A program made the translations under genes and the position numbers. DNA of 64,000 nt from Pseudoduganella aquatica. GTDB lineage: Bacteria > Pseudomonadota > Gammaproteobacteria > Burkholderiales > Burkholderiaceae_D. Location: positions 62,001 to 126,000 of the forward strand of contig NZ_WWCU01000015.1 of the NCBI RefSeq assembly GCF_009857595.1, given 5' to 3'. Within the stretch, counting starts at the first letter, position 1; each line of letters opens with the position of its first letter. Positions 1 to 7,737 of this stretch are shown piece after piece. The notes under the pieces were generated by a model. The model was not told where the DNA came from and did no database searches. It saw only the letters and a list, made by a program, of their open reading frames with translations.

Positions 1-156
1 CTCGCTGACGTCGAGCCGGATCGGCGGCGGGCCGGCCATGTCGCGCAGCACGTGCTTGAAGCCCATGTCGCGGAAGAAGTCCTCGACGCCGCGCAGCGGG
101 TCGGTTCGCGCCAAGTCGCGGAAGGGATCGAAATGCGTCACGTGATGGTGTGCCAT
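1..156 (-). CDS. Hsp20-family small heat-shock protein, N-terminal part (runs off the left edge)
   Basis: Only the first 52 codons are inside the window. The peptide begins MAHHHVTHFDPFRDLARTDP, has an amphipathic N-terminal arm (VEDFFRDMGF) and ends at IRLDVSE, the typical entry to the alpha-crystallin domain of Hsp20 ATP-independent holdase chaperones. The ATG at 156 is preceded by an AGGAG Shine-Dalgarno sequence. The gene was found by reading the reverse strand. It sits beside FNR regulators and universal-stress genes, which suggests a stress or low-oxygen role. The catalogued domain itself lies outside the window, so the family call rests on the N-terminal arm. Confidence 0.75.
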   Translation of the reverse strand, partial: MAHHHVTHFDPFRDLARTDPLRGVEDFFRDMGFKHVLRDMAGPPPIRLDVSE

Positions 157-234
157 GGTGTTCTCCTGGAATGTGGATGGGGCCGGCAAGTGCTGGCGGG
201 CGCCGGCCATCGCCCGCGGGATGGAACAGCGCGC

Positions 235-423
235 TCAGCCACTCCGGCCGGTGTGCACGCCAAGCAGCGTATACAGCGGGCAGCGCGACCACAGGCCTGT
301 CAGCAGCGGTACCAGCCCCAGCCAGCCCCATGGCCCTATCCAGCCTCCCAGCGCCGCGCCGATCAGCGCCAGGCCGAGCGCGATGCGCAGTCCCCGGTCC
401 AGCGACCCTATGTTGGTTTGCAT
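235..423 (-). CDS. DUF2892 (YgaP-type) small inner-membrane protein
   Basis: This is a 62-residue protein beginning MQTNIGSLDRGLRIALG. It has the N-terminal NIGxxDRxxR signature of DUF2892, then two hydrophobic segments (about residues 11-27 and 30-44) and a C-terminal CPLYTLLGVHT motif, which is typical of the family. The reading frame extends further upstream, but the ATG at 423 has an AGGAG sequence 6 bases before it and matches the family length. DUF2892 proteins often accompany rhodanese, FNR or stress genes; their biochemical role is not established. A degenerate FNR-like sequence lies near 490-503, too weak to call a site. Confidence 0.85.
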   Translation of the reverse strand: MQTNIGSLDRGLRIALGLALIGAALGGWIGPWGWLGLVPLLTGLWSRCPLYTLLGVHTGRSG

Positions 424-639
424 GTGTCTCTCCTGTGTTGTCGATGGCTGGATTCTGCAGCAAGGCGCGGCCGCGCGCGCGCCCCAAAACTGACCTGGAA
501 CAAGTTCGCGCGCAATTCTTTGCGCTTTCCCTTTTTTGTGCAAAACTTGATCTGGCAACCTGTTCACCGGCACCGACCTGGATAACACTGACGGTCAGAC
601 CGATAACCAGCCGCCGCCCGCAAGGCGTGCCCCGATGCC

Positions 640-1359
640 ATGACTACCCTGCTTACCACCGCCATGCCGCCCGCCCCGCCGGCAGCCGGCCGGCCCATCG
701 GCTGCGACGCCTGCATGGCGCGCCATTCCTGCCTCCCGCCGCTGGGCGCGGCCGACCGTGCGCCGGTACGCCGCATCCGCGTCGCGCGCGGCGCCGCGCT
801 GTACACCGCAGGCGCGCTGGTCGGCGACTATGTGTACGTGGTGCGCTACGGCTGCTTCAAGCTCAGCCGCAGGGACCGCAGCGGCGCCGGCGTCATCCTC
901 GGCTTCCCCGGCAGCGGCGATTTCCTGGCGCTGGAAGCGATCGGCCTGGTTCACCACGACTGCAGCGCGGTGGCGCTGGAGGATAGCGAGGTGTGCGAGA
1001 TCGGCTATGGGGGCATGCGCGAGCAGGCGCAGTTTTTCCAGGGCATTATCAGTCACAGCATCCGCGACATGCAGGACGTGCTGCTGCAGCAGCGCCGCAC
1101 CACGGCCGAGCAGCGCCTGGCCGCCTTCCTGCTGCGCCAGTCGGCGTGGCATGCAGCGCGCGGCTGCTCCGGCCTGCGCTACCGCCTGCCGATGGCGCGC
1201 CAGGACATTGCTGCCTTTCTCAACCTGACCCCGGAATGCCTGAGCCGGCTCCTCGGCCGCTTCCGCCGGCTCGGCTTGCTCGCGGCGGCACGCCACGACG
1301 TTACCTTGCTTGACCGCGCCGCACTGGAGGCGCTGGCCGCGCCGGCGCGCACGACCTGA
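640..1359 (+). CDS. FNR-type Crp/Fnr family regulator (paralog 1)
   Basis: This 239-residue regulator has the architecture of oxygen-sensing FNR: an N-terminal cysteine cluster, a cNMP-like beta-roll, a dimerisation helix and a winged helix-turn-helix. Cys22, Cys25 and Cys31 (CxxCx5C) plus Cys119 (SEVCEI) match the four ligands of the FNR [4Fe-4S] cluster. The recognition helix carries E-x-x-S-R (PECLSRLLGRF), the FNR DNA-reading residues, so a TTGAT-N4-ATCAA target is expected. The start at 640 has no strong Shine-Dalgarno sequence; ATG at 664 is an alternative that keeps all cysteines. A degenerate FNR-like sequence at 573-586 could allow autoregulation. It is one of four FNR paralogs in the window. 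Confidence 0.88.
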   Translation: MTTLLTTAMPPAPPAAGRPIGCDACMARHSCLPPLGAADRAPVRRIRVARGAALYTAGALVGDYVYVVRYGCFKLSRRDRSGAGVILGFPGSGDFLALEAIGLVHHDCSAVALEDSEVCEIGYGGMREQAQFFQGIISHSIRDMQDVLLQQRRTTAEQRLAAFLLRQSAWHAARGCSGLRYRLPMARQDIAAFLNLTPECLSRLLGRFRRLGLLAAARHDVTLLDRAALEALAAPARTT

Positions 1360-1383
1360 TTTCCAAGACCGCATGGCGCGAAT

Positions 1384-1397
1384 TTGATCCAAATCAA
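1384..1397 (+). promoter_or_regulatory. FNR box (perfect) upstream of FNR paralog 2
   Basis: TTGATCCAAATCAA is a perfect TTGAT-N4-ATCAA palindrome. A TACCAT -10-like hexamer at 1421-1426 lies about 33 bases from its centre, the geometry of a class II FNR-activated promoter with a start near 1432. That places transcription after the upstream ATG at 1416 and supports the ATG at 1500. Confidence 0.85.
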
Positions 1398-1499
1398 ACC
1401 TTTGCGCGGACGATCATGGCTACCATGCATCATGCACTCGTTTGCCGCCAGGCTCGGGGCCGGTGCGGCGGCGCCTCCCTGCGCCAGAAAGGCACGGCC

Positions 1500-2279
1500 A
1501 TGATCTCCAGCAAATTCCACAACGTCATCCCCCTGCGCACGGACACCCGCGCCATGTCCTGCCTGAGCTGCGAGGCACGCGCCGCGTGCCTGCCAGCCGG
1601 CATGGACGATGCCGACTGCGCCCGCGTCGACCAGCTGGTGCTGCAGCGTCACCGGCTACTGCGCGGCGAAGACCTGCACCAGATCAACGAGACGGTACGC
1701 GGCCGCGTCTACGCGGTGCGCAGCGGCCACTTCAAGTGCTACCGGCTGACGCCCGGCGGCGACCAGTGCATTACCGGCCTGCCCGGGCGCGGCACGCTGC
1801 TGGGCCTCGAAGCGCTGGGCCAGGAGCGGCACGCCAGCGCCGCCACCGCCACGTCCGATAGCGTGGTGTGCGAGCTATCCCACCCGCGCCTGCTGGAGGC
1901 GGCGCGCCAGTTCCCGGCGCTGGAACGGCGCCTGGAACAGATGCTGAGCAGGGAACTTGCGCGCCAGCACGGCCTGGCCATGATGCTGGGCTATGCGCGT
2001 GCAGAACAGAAGCTGGCCTGCTACCTGCTGGAGCTGGCGTGGGGCAGCCGGCACCGCGACGGCGGCCGCGTGTGTGTCGAACTGCCGCTCACGCGGCAGG
2101 ACATCGGCGACTATCTCGGATTGACCGACGCCACCGTCACGCGCCAGTTGCTGCGCCTGCAGCGCGAGGGCGCGCTCCAGGTGGTACGGCGCCATGTTGT
2201 GCTGGCCGACCAGCCCCGGCTCGAGCGCATGGCCGCTGGCAAAGACCGCATGCCGGCCGGCCGGCCGCGCACCGCGTAG
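1500..2279 (+). CDS. FNR-type Crp/Fnr family regulator (paralog 2) with altered recognition helix
   Basis: The protein is 259 residues from the ATG at 1500. It has Cys21, Cys24, Cys30 (CLSCEARAAC) and Cys124 (SVVCEL) at the FNR Fe-S ligand positions, so oxygen sensing by a [4Fe-4S] cluster is likely. The HTH reads LTDATVTRQLLRL. Where FNR has E-x-x-S-R this protein has A-x-x-T-R, so target specificity probably differs. The reading frame starts at 1416, but the perfect FNR box at 1384-1397 and its -10 put the transcript start after that codon; AGAAAGG precedes the ATG at 1500. The following usp gene has its own FNR box. Confidence 0.87.
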   Translation: MISSKFHNVIPLRTDTRAMSCLSCEARAACLPAGMDDADCARVDQLVLQRHRLLRGEDLHQINETVRGRVYAVRSGHFKCYRLTPGGDQCITGLPGRGTLLGLEALGQERHASAATATSDSVVCELSHPRLLEAARQFPALERRLEQMLSRELARQHGLAMMLGYARAEQKLACYLLELAWGSRHRDGGRVCVELPLTRQDIGDYLGLTDATVTRQLLRLQREGALQVVRRHVVLADQPRLERMAAGKDRMPAGRPRTA

Positions 2280-2302
2280 CGCTGGCGCGATGACCGGCGA
2301 AT

Positions 2303-2316
2303 TTGATCCAGGTCAA
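2303..2316 (+). promoter_or_regulatory. FNR box upstream of the first usp gene
   Basis: TTGATCCAGGTCAA matches TTGAT-N4-ATCAA with one change (GTCAA). A GACAAT hexamer at 2340-2345 lies about 33 bases from the centre, which fits a class II FNR promoter starting near 2351. The leader to the ATG at 2392 would be about 41 bases. Confidence 0.8.
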
Positions 2317-2391
2317 AGCGGGCGCGCCCCGCGCCGGCCGACAATGGCAGTACGCCATCACAGACGCCTGCCCATCACCAAGGAGAACAGC

Positions 2392-2811
2392 ATGCCCCAC
2401 ACCATCCTGCTGCCGACGGACGGCAATCCGCGCGCCGCCCCGGCCATCGAGCGCTGCATGCGGCTGGCCCGCGCCAACGCGGCCGCCGTTGTCGGCCTGT
2501 ACGTGCTGCCGTGCGAGGACTTGTCGGTGCCGGAAGACGACAGCTATGTGCAAGAACAGGAGCGGCCATCGAGCGTCGTGCACGCCGGCGATACGCTGCG
2601 CGCGCTCGAAACGGCCGCCGCCGCGGCAGGGGTGCCCTGCACGGTGCTGACGCGCTGCGCCGACTCGCCCTACACTGCCATCATCGCGGCGGCGCGCGAA
2701 CGCCAGTGCGACCTGGTGTTTCCCGACGCCATGGAACGCATGCCGGACGCCGCCGAGCGGGCCGCGCTGCAGCAGTCGGGCATCGCCGTGGCGGCCGGCG
2801 CGCCGCCGTGA
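2392..2811 (+). CDS. small universal stress (UspA-like) protein with degenerate ATP loop
   Basis: This 139-residue protein starts MPHTILLPTDGNPRAAPAIE, the first beta-strand and Asp region of Usp domains, and continues with an alpha/beta pattern (VVGLYVLP, ALETAAAAAGV, ARERQCDLVFPDA). The C-terminal G-2x-G-9x-G(S/T) nucleotide loop is not present; the end reads ALQQSGIAVAAGAPP. It may therefore not bind ATP, or may be a divergent Usp. An AGGAG sequence precedes the ATG at 2392. The FNR box at 2303-2316 suggests low-oxygen induction, as for many Usp genes in facultative bacteria. The next gene is a full tandem Usp 84 bases downstream. Confidence 0.75.
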   Translation: MPHTILLPTDGNPRAAPAIERCMRLARANAAAVVGLYVLPCEDLSVPEDDSYVQEQERPSSVVHAGDTLRALETAAAAAGVPCTVLTRCADSPYTAIIAAARERQCDLVFPDAMERMPDAAERAALQQSGIAVAAGAPP

Positions 2812-2895
2812 GCCGGCGCGTATCACAATACAACAGCCGGAGCGCCGCACGCGCCGTGCGCCGGTCCGGGGTCCACCACACACGCGGAGGCAACC

Positions 2896-3729
2896 ATGTA
2901 CAAAACTATCCTGCTGCACATCGGCCGGCCGCCAACCTGGCGCCGCGGCATGCGCGCTGCCGCGGACCTCGCAAAGGAACACGAGGCGCACCTGATCGGA
3001 CTGGCCAGCACCGGCTATGCGGTGCTGCAAAATTCGGCCGCCGGCGCCGGCGCGTTCGGGCTGTACCCGCCCATCGGCTATGACCAATTCCGTTCCGAAG
3101 CCCGGCAGCGGTTGCAGGAGTACGAGCAGGCCGCAGCCGGGTACGCGTTCGGATCGGTCGAGTCGCGCGTAATAGACGACGCCGCCGAGTACGCCCTGGC
3201 CTTGCAGTCGCGCTATTGCGACCTGGTGCTGGTGGCAGGCGGCGCCACGACCGAGGCGTCACCGCTGCTGCCGGGACGGCTCGCCGGCTACCTGGCCCTG
3301 CATGCCACCCGGCCGGTACTGCAAGTTGCCACCCGCGCCGAACCGCGCCTGGACGGCACCGTCGTGATCGGCTGGAACGGCGGGGCCGAAGCCAGCCGCG
3401 CCATGGCTGCCGCCCTGCCGCTGCTGCGGCGCGCTGCGCGCGTGCAGATTGCCGTCTTCAATCCCGACCAGGGGCCGCACCTGCACGGCGACGAGCCGGG
3501 CGCGGACGTGGCCCGCTATCTGGCGCGCCACTGCAGCAATGTCGCCGTGATCAACGAGAACACCTCTGCCGACCCCGGCGAAGCGCTGCTCGACCTGGCG
3601 CGCAGCAGCGGCGCCGGGCTGATCGTGGCGGGCGCCTACGGCCACAGCCGCTTCCGGGAATGGATACTTGGCAGCACCACAGCCTGCCTGCTGGACCAGG
3701 ACGAGGTCGCCGTGTTGATGACGCACTGA
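2896..3729 (+). CDS. tandem universal stress protein (two UspA domains)
   Basis: The 277-residue protein consists of two Usp folds. Domain 1 starts MYKTILLHIGR and domain 2 starts near residue 152 (DGTVVIGWNGGAEASRAM). The second domain ends with GAYGHSRFREWILGSTT, a good G-2x-G-9x-G-S nucleotide-binding loop; the first domain lacks it. This is the usual arrangement in UspE-like or two-domain Usp proteins, where one half binds ATP. CGGAGG precedes the start. It lies in the FNR-linked stress cluster, probably co-transcribed with the small usp upstream. The stimulus is not known from sequence. Confidence 0.88.
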   Translation: MYKTILLHIGRPPTWRRGMRAAADLAKEHEAHLIGLASTGYAVLQNSAAGAGAFGLYPPIGYDQFRSEARQRLQEYEQAAAGYAFGSVESRVIDDAAEYALALQSRYCDLVLVAGGATTEASPLLPGRLAGYLALHATRPVLQVATRAEPRLDGTVVIGWNGGAEASRAMAAALPLLRRAARVQIAVFNPDQGPHLHGDEPGADVARYLARHCSNVAVINENTSADPGEALLDLARSSGAGLIVAGAYGHSRFREWILGSTTACLLDQDEVAVLMTH

Positions 3730-3777
3730 CCTTGGCCGGCCCTACCACTTGCCTTGCTCACCCATTGAGGAGTCGCC

Positions 3778-4509
3778 ATGCGTCCCCGTCACCTTTCCCT
3801 GACCCTGCTCCTATGCTGCAGCGCCTATGTCAGCGCCCGGCAGCCCGCGCCGACCAGCCAGGCCGCCCCGCCCGCGCCTGACCGCACCAGCGACGTCTCG
3901 CAGCAGTGGGCCCATGCGGTGAGCCAGGTGAACCAGGCGCTGGCTGTGGTGCACACCATGTCCGGCGATCCGGTCATCGCCGAAGCGCTGCGCCTGGCAA
4001 ATGGCGTGTTCATCGTGCCCGTCTACCGCAGGGCAGCGGTGGGCGTAGGCGGCGGCGGTGGTGGCGGCGTCATGCTGCTGAGACGACCCGACGGTCAGTG
4101 GAGCGCGCCCGTGTTCTATACGCTGGGCGCGCTGGACGTCGGGCTGCAGGCCGGCGCCCAGCGCGGCCCGGTCGCGCTGGTGCTGATGAATGACAAGGCC
4201 ACCGCCGAATTCACCAACAAGCACAATTTCTCGCTGGGCGCCGACGCCGGCCTCACGCTACTGAGCTGGCACAGGCTGGCGCGCAGCAGCGTCGGCAGTG
4301 GCGACGTCATCGCCTGGACCTCGGCCAGGGGCTTGTTCGGCGACCTGCTCGCGGTGGGCGTAAGCGATATCCACTACAACTCGGCGTTGACCAACGCCTA
4401 TTACCGTCGTACGCTGGCCGCCAGCGACGTCACCTCGGGTCAGGTCGAGAACGTGCAAGCCCTGGCCTTGCAGCAGGCTCTGGCCGCTGCGGGCAGCCCT
4501 GCGCGCTGA
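3778..4509 (+). CDS. secreted SYLF (YSC84/DUF500) domain lipid-binding protein
   Basis: The protein has 243 residues. Residues 1-20 form a signal peptide (LTLLLCCSAYVSA), so export to the periplasm is likely. The body carries the SYLF/YSC84 fold: a helical start (VNQALAVVHTM), NGVFIVPVYRRAAVGVGG, a glycine run, WSAPVFYTLGALDVGLQAG, LVLMNDKAT and LGADAGLTLL. SYLF domains bind phosphoinositides in eukaryotes; the bacterial members are exported and poorly characterised. GGAG precedes the start. It lies between the usp genes and the ABC exporter. A role in envelope stress is inference. Confidence 0.8.
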   Translation: MRPRHLSLTLLLCCSAYVSARQPAPTSQAAPPAPDRTSDVSQQWAHAVSQVNQALAVVHTMSGDPVIAEALRLANGVFIVPVYRRAAVGVGGGGGGGVMLLRRPDGQWSAPVFYTLGALDVGLQAGAQRGPVALVLMNDKATAEFTNKHNFSLGADAGLTLLSWHRLARSSVGSGDVIAWTSARGLFGDLLAVGVSDIHYNSALTNAYYRRTLAASDVTSGQVENVQALALQQALAAAGSPAR

Positions 4510-4578
4510 GGCGCACGGCGTGCCGACGGTACCGCCGCCCTGGCGCGCCGGGCCGCCGTCAAGCGTGTCGCGACAGCG

Positions 4579-5595
4579 ATGAGCAGCCTCCCGTCCCGCC
4601 TCAGCTGGCCACGCCTCGCGGCCGCCGCCGCGCTGCTGGCCGTGGCCGCCGCCGTCTATTGGGCCACGGCCCCGGAAACGCTGGCCACCTGCAGGCCCGA
4701 GCGCGGCAGCGTGGTCGACGCGGTCTACGCCGCCGGCAGCGTGGAGCCGACCGTGAAGATGCCGATCGCGCCGCGCGTGGGCGGCCGGCTGGCCGAACGG
4801 CTGGCCGACGAAGGCGAGCAAGTGCGCAAAGGCCAGGTGCTGGCGCGCCTGGACGACGCCGACCTGGCCGGCACGGTCGACGAGCTGCGCGCGCGCGCCG
4901 AGTACGCCCGCAGCCAGCACGCCCGCATTGCCGCGCTGGCCGAGCGCGGCTTCGTTGCCGCCGGTGAGAGGGAGCGCAGCCGCAGCGAGCTCGCGGCCGC
5001 CGAAGCGGCGCTGCGGCGCGCCCTGGCGCAGCGCGGCTACATGGCGCTGACAGCGCCGGCCGACGGCACCGTGATCCGCCGGGATGGCGAACCCGGCCAG
5101 TACATCGGCCCGGGCCAGGCCGTGTTCGTGCTGGCCTGCTGCGCGCCGCTGCGCGTGAGCGCCGACATCGACGAGGAGGACATCAACCGCGTGCGGGTGG
5201 GCCAGCCCGTGCTGCTGCGGGCGCCGGCCGTGCCCGGCACGGTGTACGACGGCACGGTGGCCGACATCACGCCGCAGGGCGACCCGGTGGCGCGCAGCTA
5301 CCGGGTCCGCGTCCGGCTGGCCGAGCCCGGCGCGCTGCGCACCGGCATGACGGTCGAGGCGAACCTGATCGTCGCCCGGCGCGAGAACGCCTTGCTGCTG
5401 CCCAATAGCGCCGTTCTGGACGGCGCGGTGTGGCTCCTGGCCCAGGGCCGGCTGCAGCGGCGCGCGGTGCAGCTGGGCATACGGGACGCAACCCGCAGCG
5501 AAATCGTGCGCGGCCTGGCCGGCGATGAAACCGTGGTTCTGCAGCCGCATGCGGGCCTGCGGCAAAACCGGCGGGCGCGGCCGGCCGCGCGCTGA
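4579..5595 (+). CDS. HlyD-family periplasmic adaptor of an ABC exporter
   Basis: The 338-residue protein has an N-terminal signal anchor (about residues 10-27), a lipoyl-like half (VYAAGSVEPTVKMPIAPRVGG, EGEQVRKGQVLARLDD), a short alpha-hairpin (about 95-150), the returning lipoyl half (LTAPADGTVIRRDGEPGQYI) and a beta-barrel and membrane-proximal domain. This is the membrane-fusion-protein order that links an inner-membrane pump to an outer-membrane channel. The permease and ATPase genes follow, with 10 bases and a 4-base overlap. No TolC-like gene is in the window. The substrate cannot be read from sequence. Confidence 0.88.
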   Translation: MSSLPSRLSWPRLAAAAALLAVAAAVYWATAPETLATCRPERGSVVDAVYAAGSVEPTVKMPIAPRVGGRLAERLADEGEQVRKGQVLARLDDADLAGTVDELRARAEYARSQHARIAALAERGFVAAGERERSRSELAAAEAALRRALAQRGYMALTAPADGTVIRRDGEPGQYIGPGQAVFVLACCAPLRVSADIDEEDINRVRVGQPVLLRAPAVPGTVYDGTVADITPQGDPVARSYRVRVRLAEPGALRTGMTVEANLIVARRENALLLPNSAVLDGAVWLLAQGRLQRRAVQLGIRDATRSEIVRGLAGDETVVLQPHAGLRQNRRARPAAR

Positions 5596-5605
5596 GGGGG
5601 GCGCC

Positions 5606-6850
5606 ATGCCGATTCACCTGGACATCGCCTGTACCCATTTGCGGCATCACGGGCGCTCGACGCTGGTTTCGCTGGGCGGCATCGCGCTCGGGGTCGCTTT
5701 CTTCCTGGCCGTCTCGGCACTGATGCGCGGCTCGGAGCAGGATTTCCTGCAGCGCCTGGTGGACAACAGCCCCCACATCACTGTCTACGACCAGTACCGG
5801 ACGCAGCAGGCCCAGCCGGCCGAGCTGCGCTGGCCGCAGGCGGTGGTCTCGGTCAGCAATGCCAAGCCGCTGGTCGAGACGCGCGGCATCCGCGGCTATC
5901 GCAGCAAGCTGGAACAGATCGAGGCACTGCCGGGAATACGGGTGGCGCCCCTGCTGCACGGGTCCGCCGTGCTGGTGTTCGCCGGCCAGCAACAAGGCAT
6001 CAGCCTGTCGGGGGTGGAACCGCCGCGCATGAAGCTGGTCTCGGCCATCGAACGGCACATGGTCGCCGGCTCGCTGGACGAGCTGGGCGCCACGCCGAAC
6101 GGGGTGATCATTGGCGAGGGCCTCGCCGCGAAGTTCCGCCTGCGCATGGGCGGCACGCTGACGGTGGTCTCGGCCGGCACCGGGAGCCGGGTCATGAAGG
6201 TGGTGGGAATCTTCCGGACCGGAAACGCAGCCTACGACGAGACCGAAACCTTCACCCTGCTCAAGCGCGCCCAGGCGATACTGGACCGTCCCAACCGCGT
6301 CAACCGCTTCATCATCCAGCTGGCCGACCCCCACGCCGCCGTCGGCGTGGCCGCCGCCATCGAGCGCAGCATCGGCTACAAGTCGGTCTCGTGGATCGAG
6401 GCCTCGGAAGACCTGCTCAACTTGCTACTGGTGCGCAATATCATCATGTACAGCGTGGTCTCGGCCATCCTGGTGGTGGCCGCGTTCGGCATCTACAACA
6501 CCATTTTCACCATCGTGGTGGAAAAGACGCGCGACATCGCCATCCTGAAATCCATCGGCTTCCGGCGCGCGGACATGCGCCGCATCTTCCTGTGGCAAGG
6601 CGGCATCATCGGCCTGCTCGGCAGCGTCGCTGGCCTGCTGTTGGGCAACGCGCTGATGCGCGTGCTTGCCATCATCGAGCTGAAGCCGCCCGGGGTCAGC
6701 GAAGTGGTCAGGCTGCCCGTGTGGTGGGGCGTCGACCAGTACTTGCTGGCCGCCGGCTTCGCCATGGCCTCCTGCCTGGGCGCGGCCTACCTGCCCGCCA
6801 GCAAGGCGGGCAAGCTGCGCCCGGTCGACATCCTCAGGGGCGCGACATGA
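5606..6850 (+). CDS. ABC exporter permease, MacB/LolE (FtsX) type
   Basis: The 414-residue protein has one N-terminal membrane helix (about 18-40), a large periplasmic MacB-PCD domain (about 45-280) and a C-terminal FtsX core with three helices. The core includes the conserved EKTRDIAILKSIGFRRADMRR coupling region and a closing PASKAGKLRPVDILRG. This is the type VII ABC topology of MacB, LolCE and DevC. The ATG at 5606 follows a GGGGGG sequence. The stop overlaps the start of the ATPase gene (ATGA). With the adaptor upstream it probably forms a DevBCA- or MacAB-like exporter. Confidence 0.88.
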   Translation: MPIHLDIACTHLRHHGRSTLVSLGGIALGVAFFLAVSALMRGSEQDFLQRLVDNSPHITVYDQYRTQQAQPAELRWPQAVVSVSNAKPLVETRGIRGYRSKLEQIEALPGIRVAPLLHGSAVLVFAGQQQGISLSGVEPPRMKLVSAIERHMVAGSLDELGATPNGVIIGEGLAAKFRLRMGGTLTVVSAGTGSRVMKVVGIFRTGNAAYDETETFTLLKRAQAILDRPNRVNRFIIQLADPHAAVGVAAAIERSIGYKSVSWIEASEDLLNLLLVRNIIMYSVVSAILVVAAFGIYNTIFTIVVEKTRDIAILKSIGFRRADMRRIFLWQGGIIGLLGSVAGLLLGNALMRVLAIIELKPPGVSEVVRLPVWWGVDQYLLAAGFAMASCLGAAYLPASKAGKLRPVDILRGAT

Positions 6851-7536
6851 GTGCCCTGCTGCGCGCGGAAGGGCTGGTGCGCACGCTGCCCGGCGCCGTG
6901 CCGGTGACGCTGGTCGATGGCGTCAGCCTGGGTATTGCTGCAGGCGAGTTCGTCTGCATCATGGGACCGTCCGGCTCGGGCAAGTCCTCTCTGCTCTACC
7001 TGCTCGGCTTGCTGGATGTGGCCGACGCGGGCCGCCTGTGGCTCGACGGCGAGGAGCTCTCGCGCTGCAGCGACGACCAGCTGGCGGCGCTGCGGCTGTC
7101 CAAGCTCGGCTTCGTGTTCCAGTTTCACTTCCTGCTGGCCGAATTCACGGTGCTGCAGAACGTCACGCTGCCGATGCGCCGGCTCGGCAGCCTGACCGAT
7201 GCCGCCGCCCTGGAGCGGGCCATGGGGTTGCTCGAGCAGTTCGGCATGGCGGGGCATGCCGGCAAGCTGCCGGCGCAGCTGTCCGGCGGCCAGCGGCAGC
7301 GGGTCGCCGTGGCGCGCGCCCTGGCCAACGCCCCGCTGCTGATCCTGGCGGACGAGCCGACCGGCAACTTGGACTCGGCCGCCTCGCAGAACGTGCAGCG
7401 CACGCTGCGCGGCTTGGCCGACGGTGGCCAGACCGTGATCGCGGTCACGCATGACCCGGCATTTGCCGCCGCGGCCGACCGCCGCATCCACCTGCTCGAC
7501 GGCAAACTGGCACCGGACGGCGCCCACCAGTCCTGA
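6847..7536 (+). CDS. ABC exporter ATPase, MacB/LolD type
   Basis: The 229-residue nucleotide-binding subunit has Walker A GPSGSGKSS (about residues 39-47), a Q-loop (FVFQFHFLL), signature LSGGQRQRVAVARAL, Walker B LLILADEP followed by TGNLDS, and an H-loop (AVTHDP). The TGNLDS motif is characteristic of the LolD/MacB/FtsE group. The start is fixed by the ATGA overlap with the permease stop; the much longer open frame upstream is a shadow of the permease. It energises the adaptor and permease encoded just before it. Confidence 0.92.
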   Translation: MSALLRAEGLVRTLPGAVPVTLVDGVSLGIAAGEFVCIMGPSGSGKSSLLYLLGLLDVADAGRLWLDGEELSRCSDDQLAALRLSKLGFVFQFHFLLAEFTVLQNVTLPMRRLGSLTDAAALERAMGLLEQFGMAGHAGKLPAQLSGGQRQRVAVARALANAPLLILADEPTGNLDSAASQNVQRTLRGLADGGQTVIAVTHDPAFAAAADRRIHLLDGKLAPDGAHQS

Positions 7537-7575
7537 GACGGCGCCGGTCCCTATCTGGCGGCAAGACCGCCGCAC

Positions 7576-7589
7576 TTGACCTGGATCAG
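7576..7589 (+). promoter_or_regulatory. FNR box upstream of the thiolase gene
   Basis: TTGACCTGGATCAG matches TTGAY-N4-ATCAA with one change in the last base. A TAAAAC sequence at 7612-7617 lies about 32 bases from its centre, again class II geometry. The 200-base gap before the thiolase holds nothing else that I recognise. Confidence 0.7.
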
Positions 7590-7737
7590 GGATTTTGCGG
7601 CCGCGCCGCTGTAAAACGGAACATCGTTGTTGACGCATGCCTTCCCGGCCGCCGCGCTGCGCCGACGCCGGTGCCGGCGGCCGGGCGGTGCATCCGGCCC
7701 CATCGAGCAATGTCCGAACCCAAGCAGGAGCAATGCC

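Noticed and set aside
547-586. FNR boxes before FNR paralog 1
   Set aside because: TTGATCTGGCAACC and CCGACCTGGATAAC match only part of the consensus. They may be weak sites but are not strong enough to list.
1416-1499. Longer N-terminus of FNR paralog 2 from ATG 1416
   Set aside because: The FNR box and -10 place the transcript start near 1432, after this codon. The ATG at 1500 has a better ribosome site.
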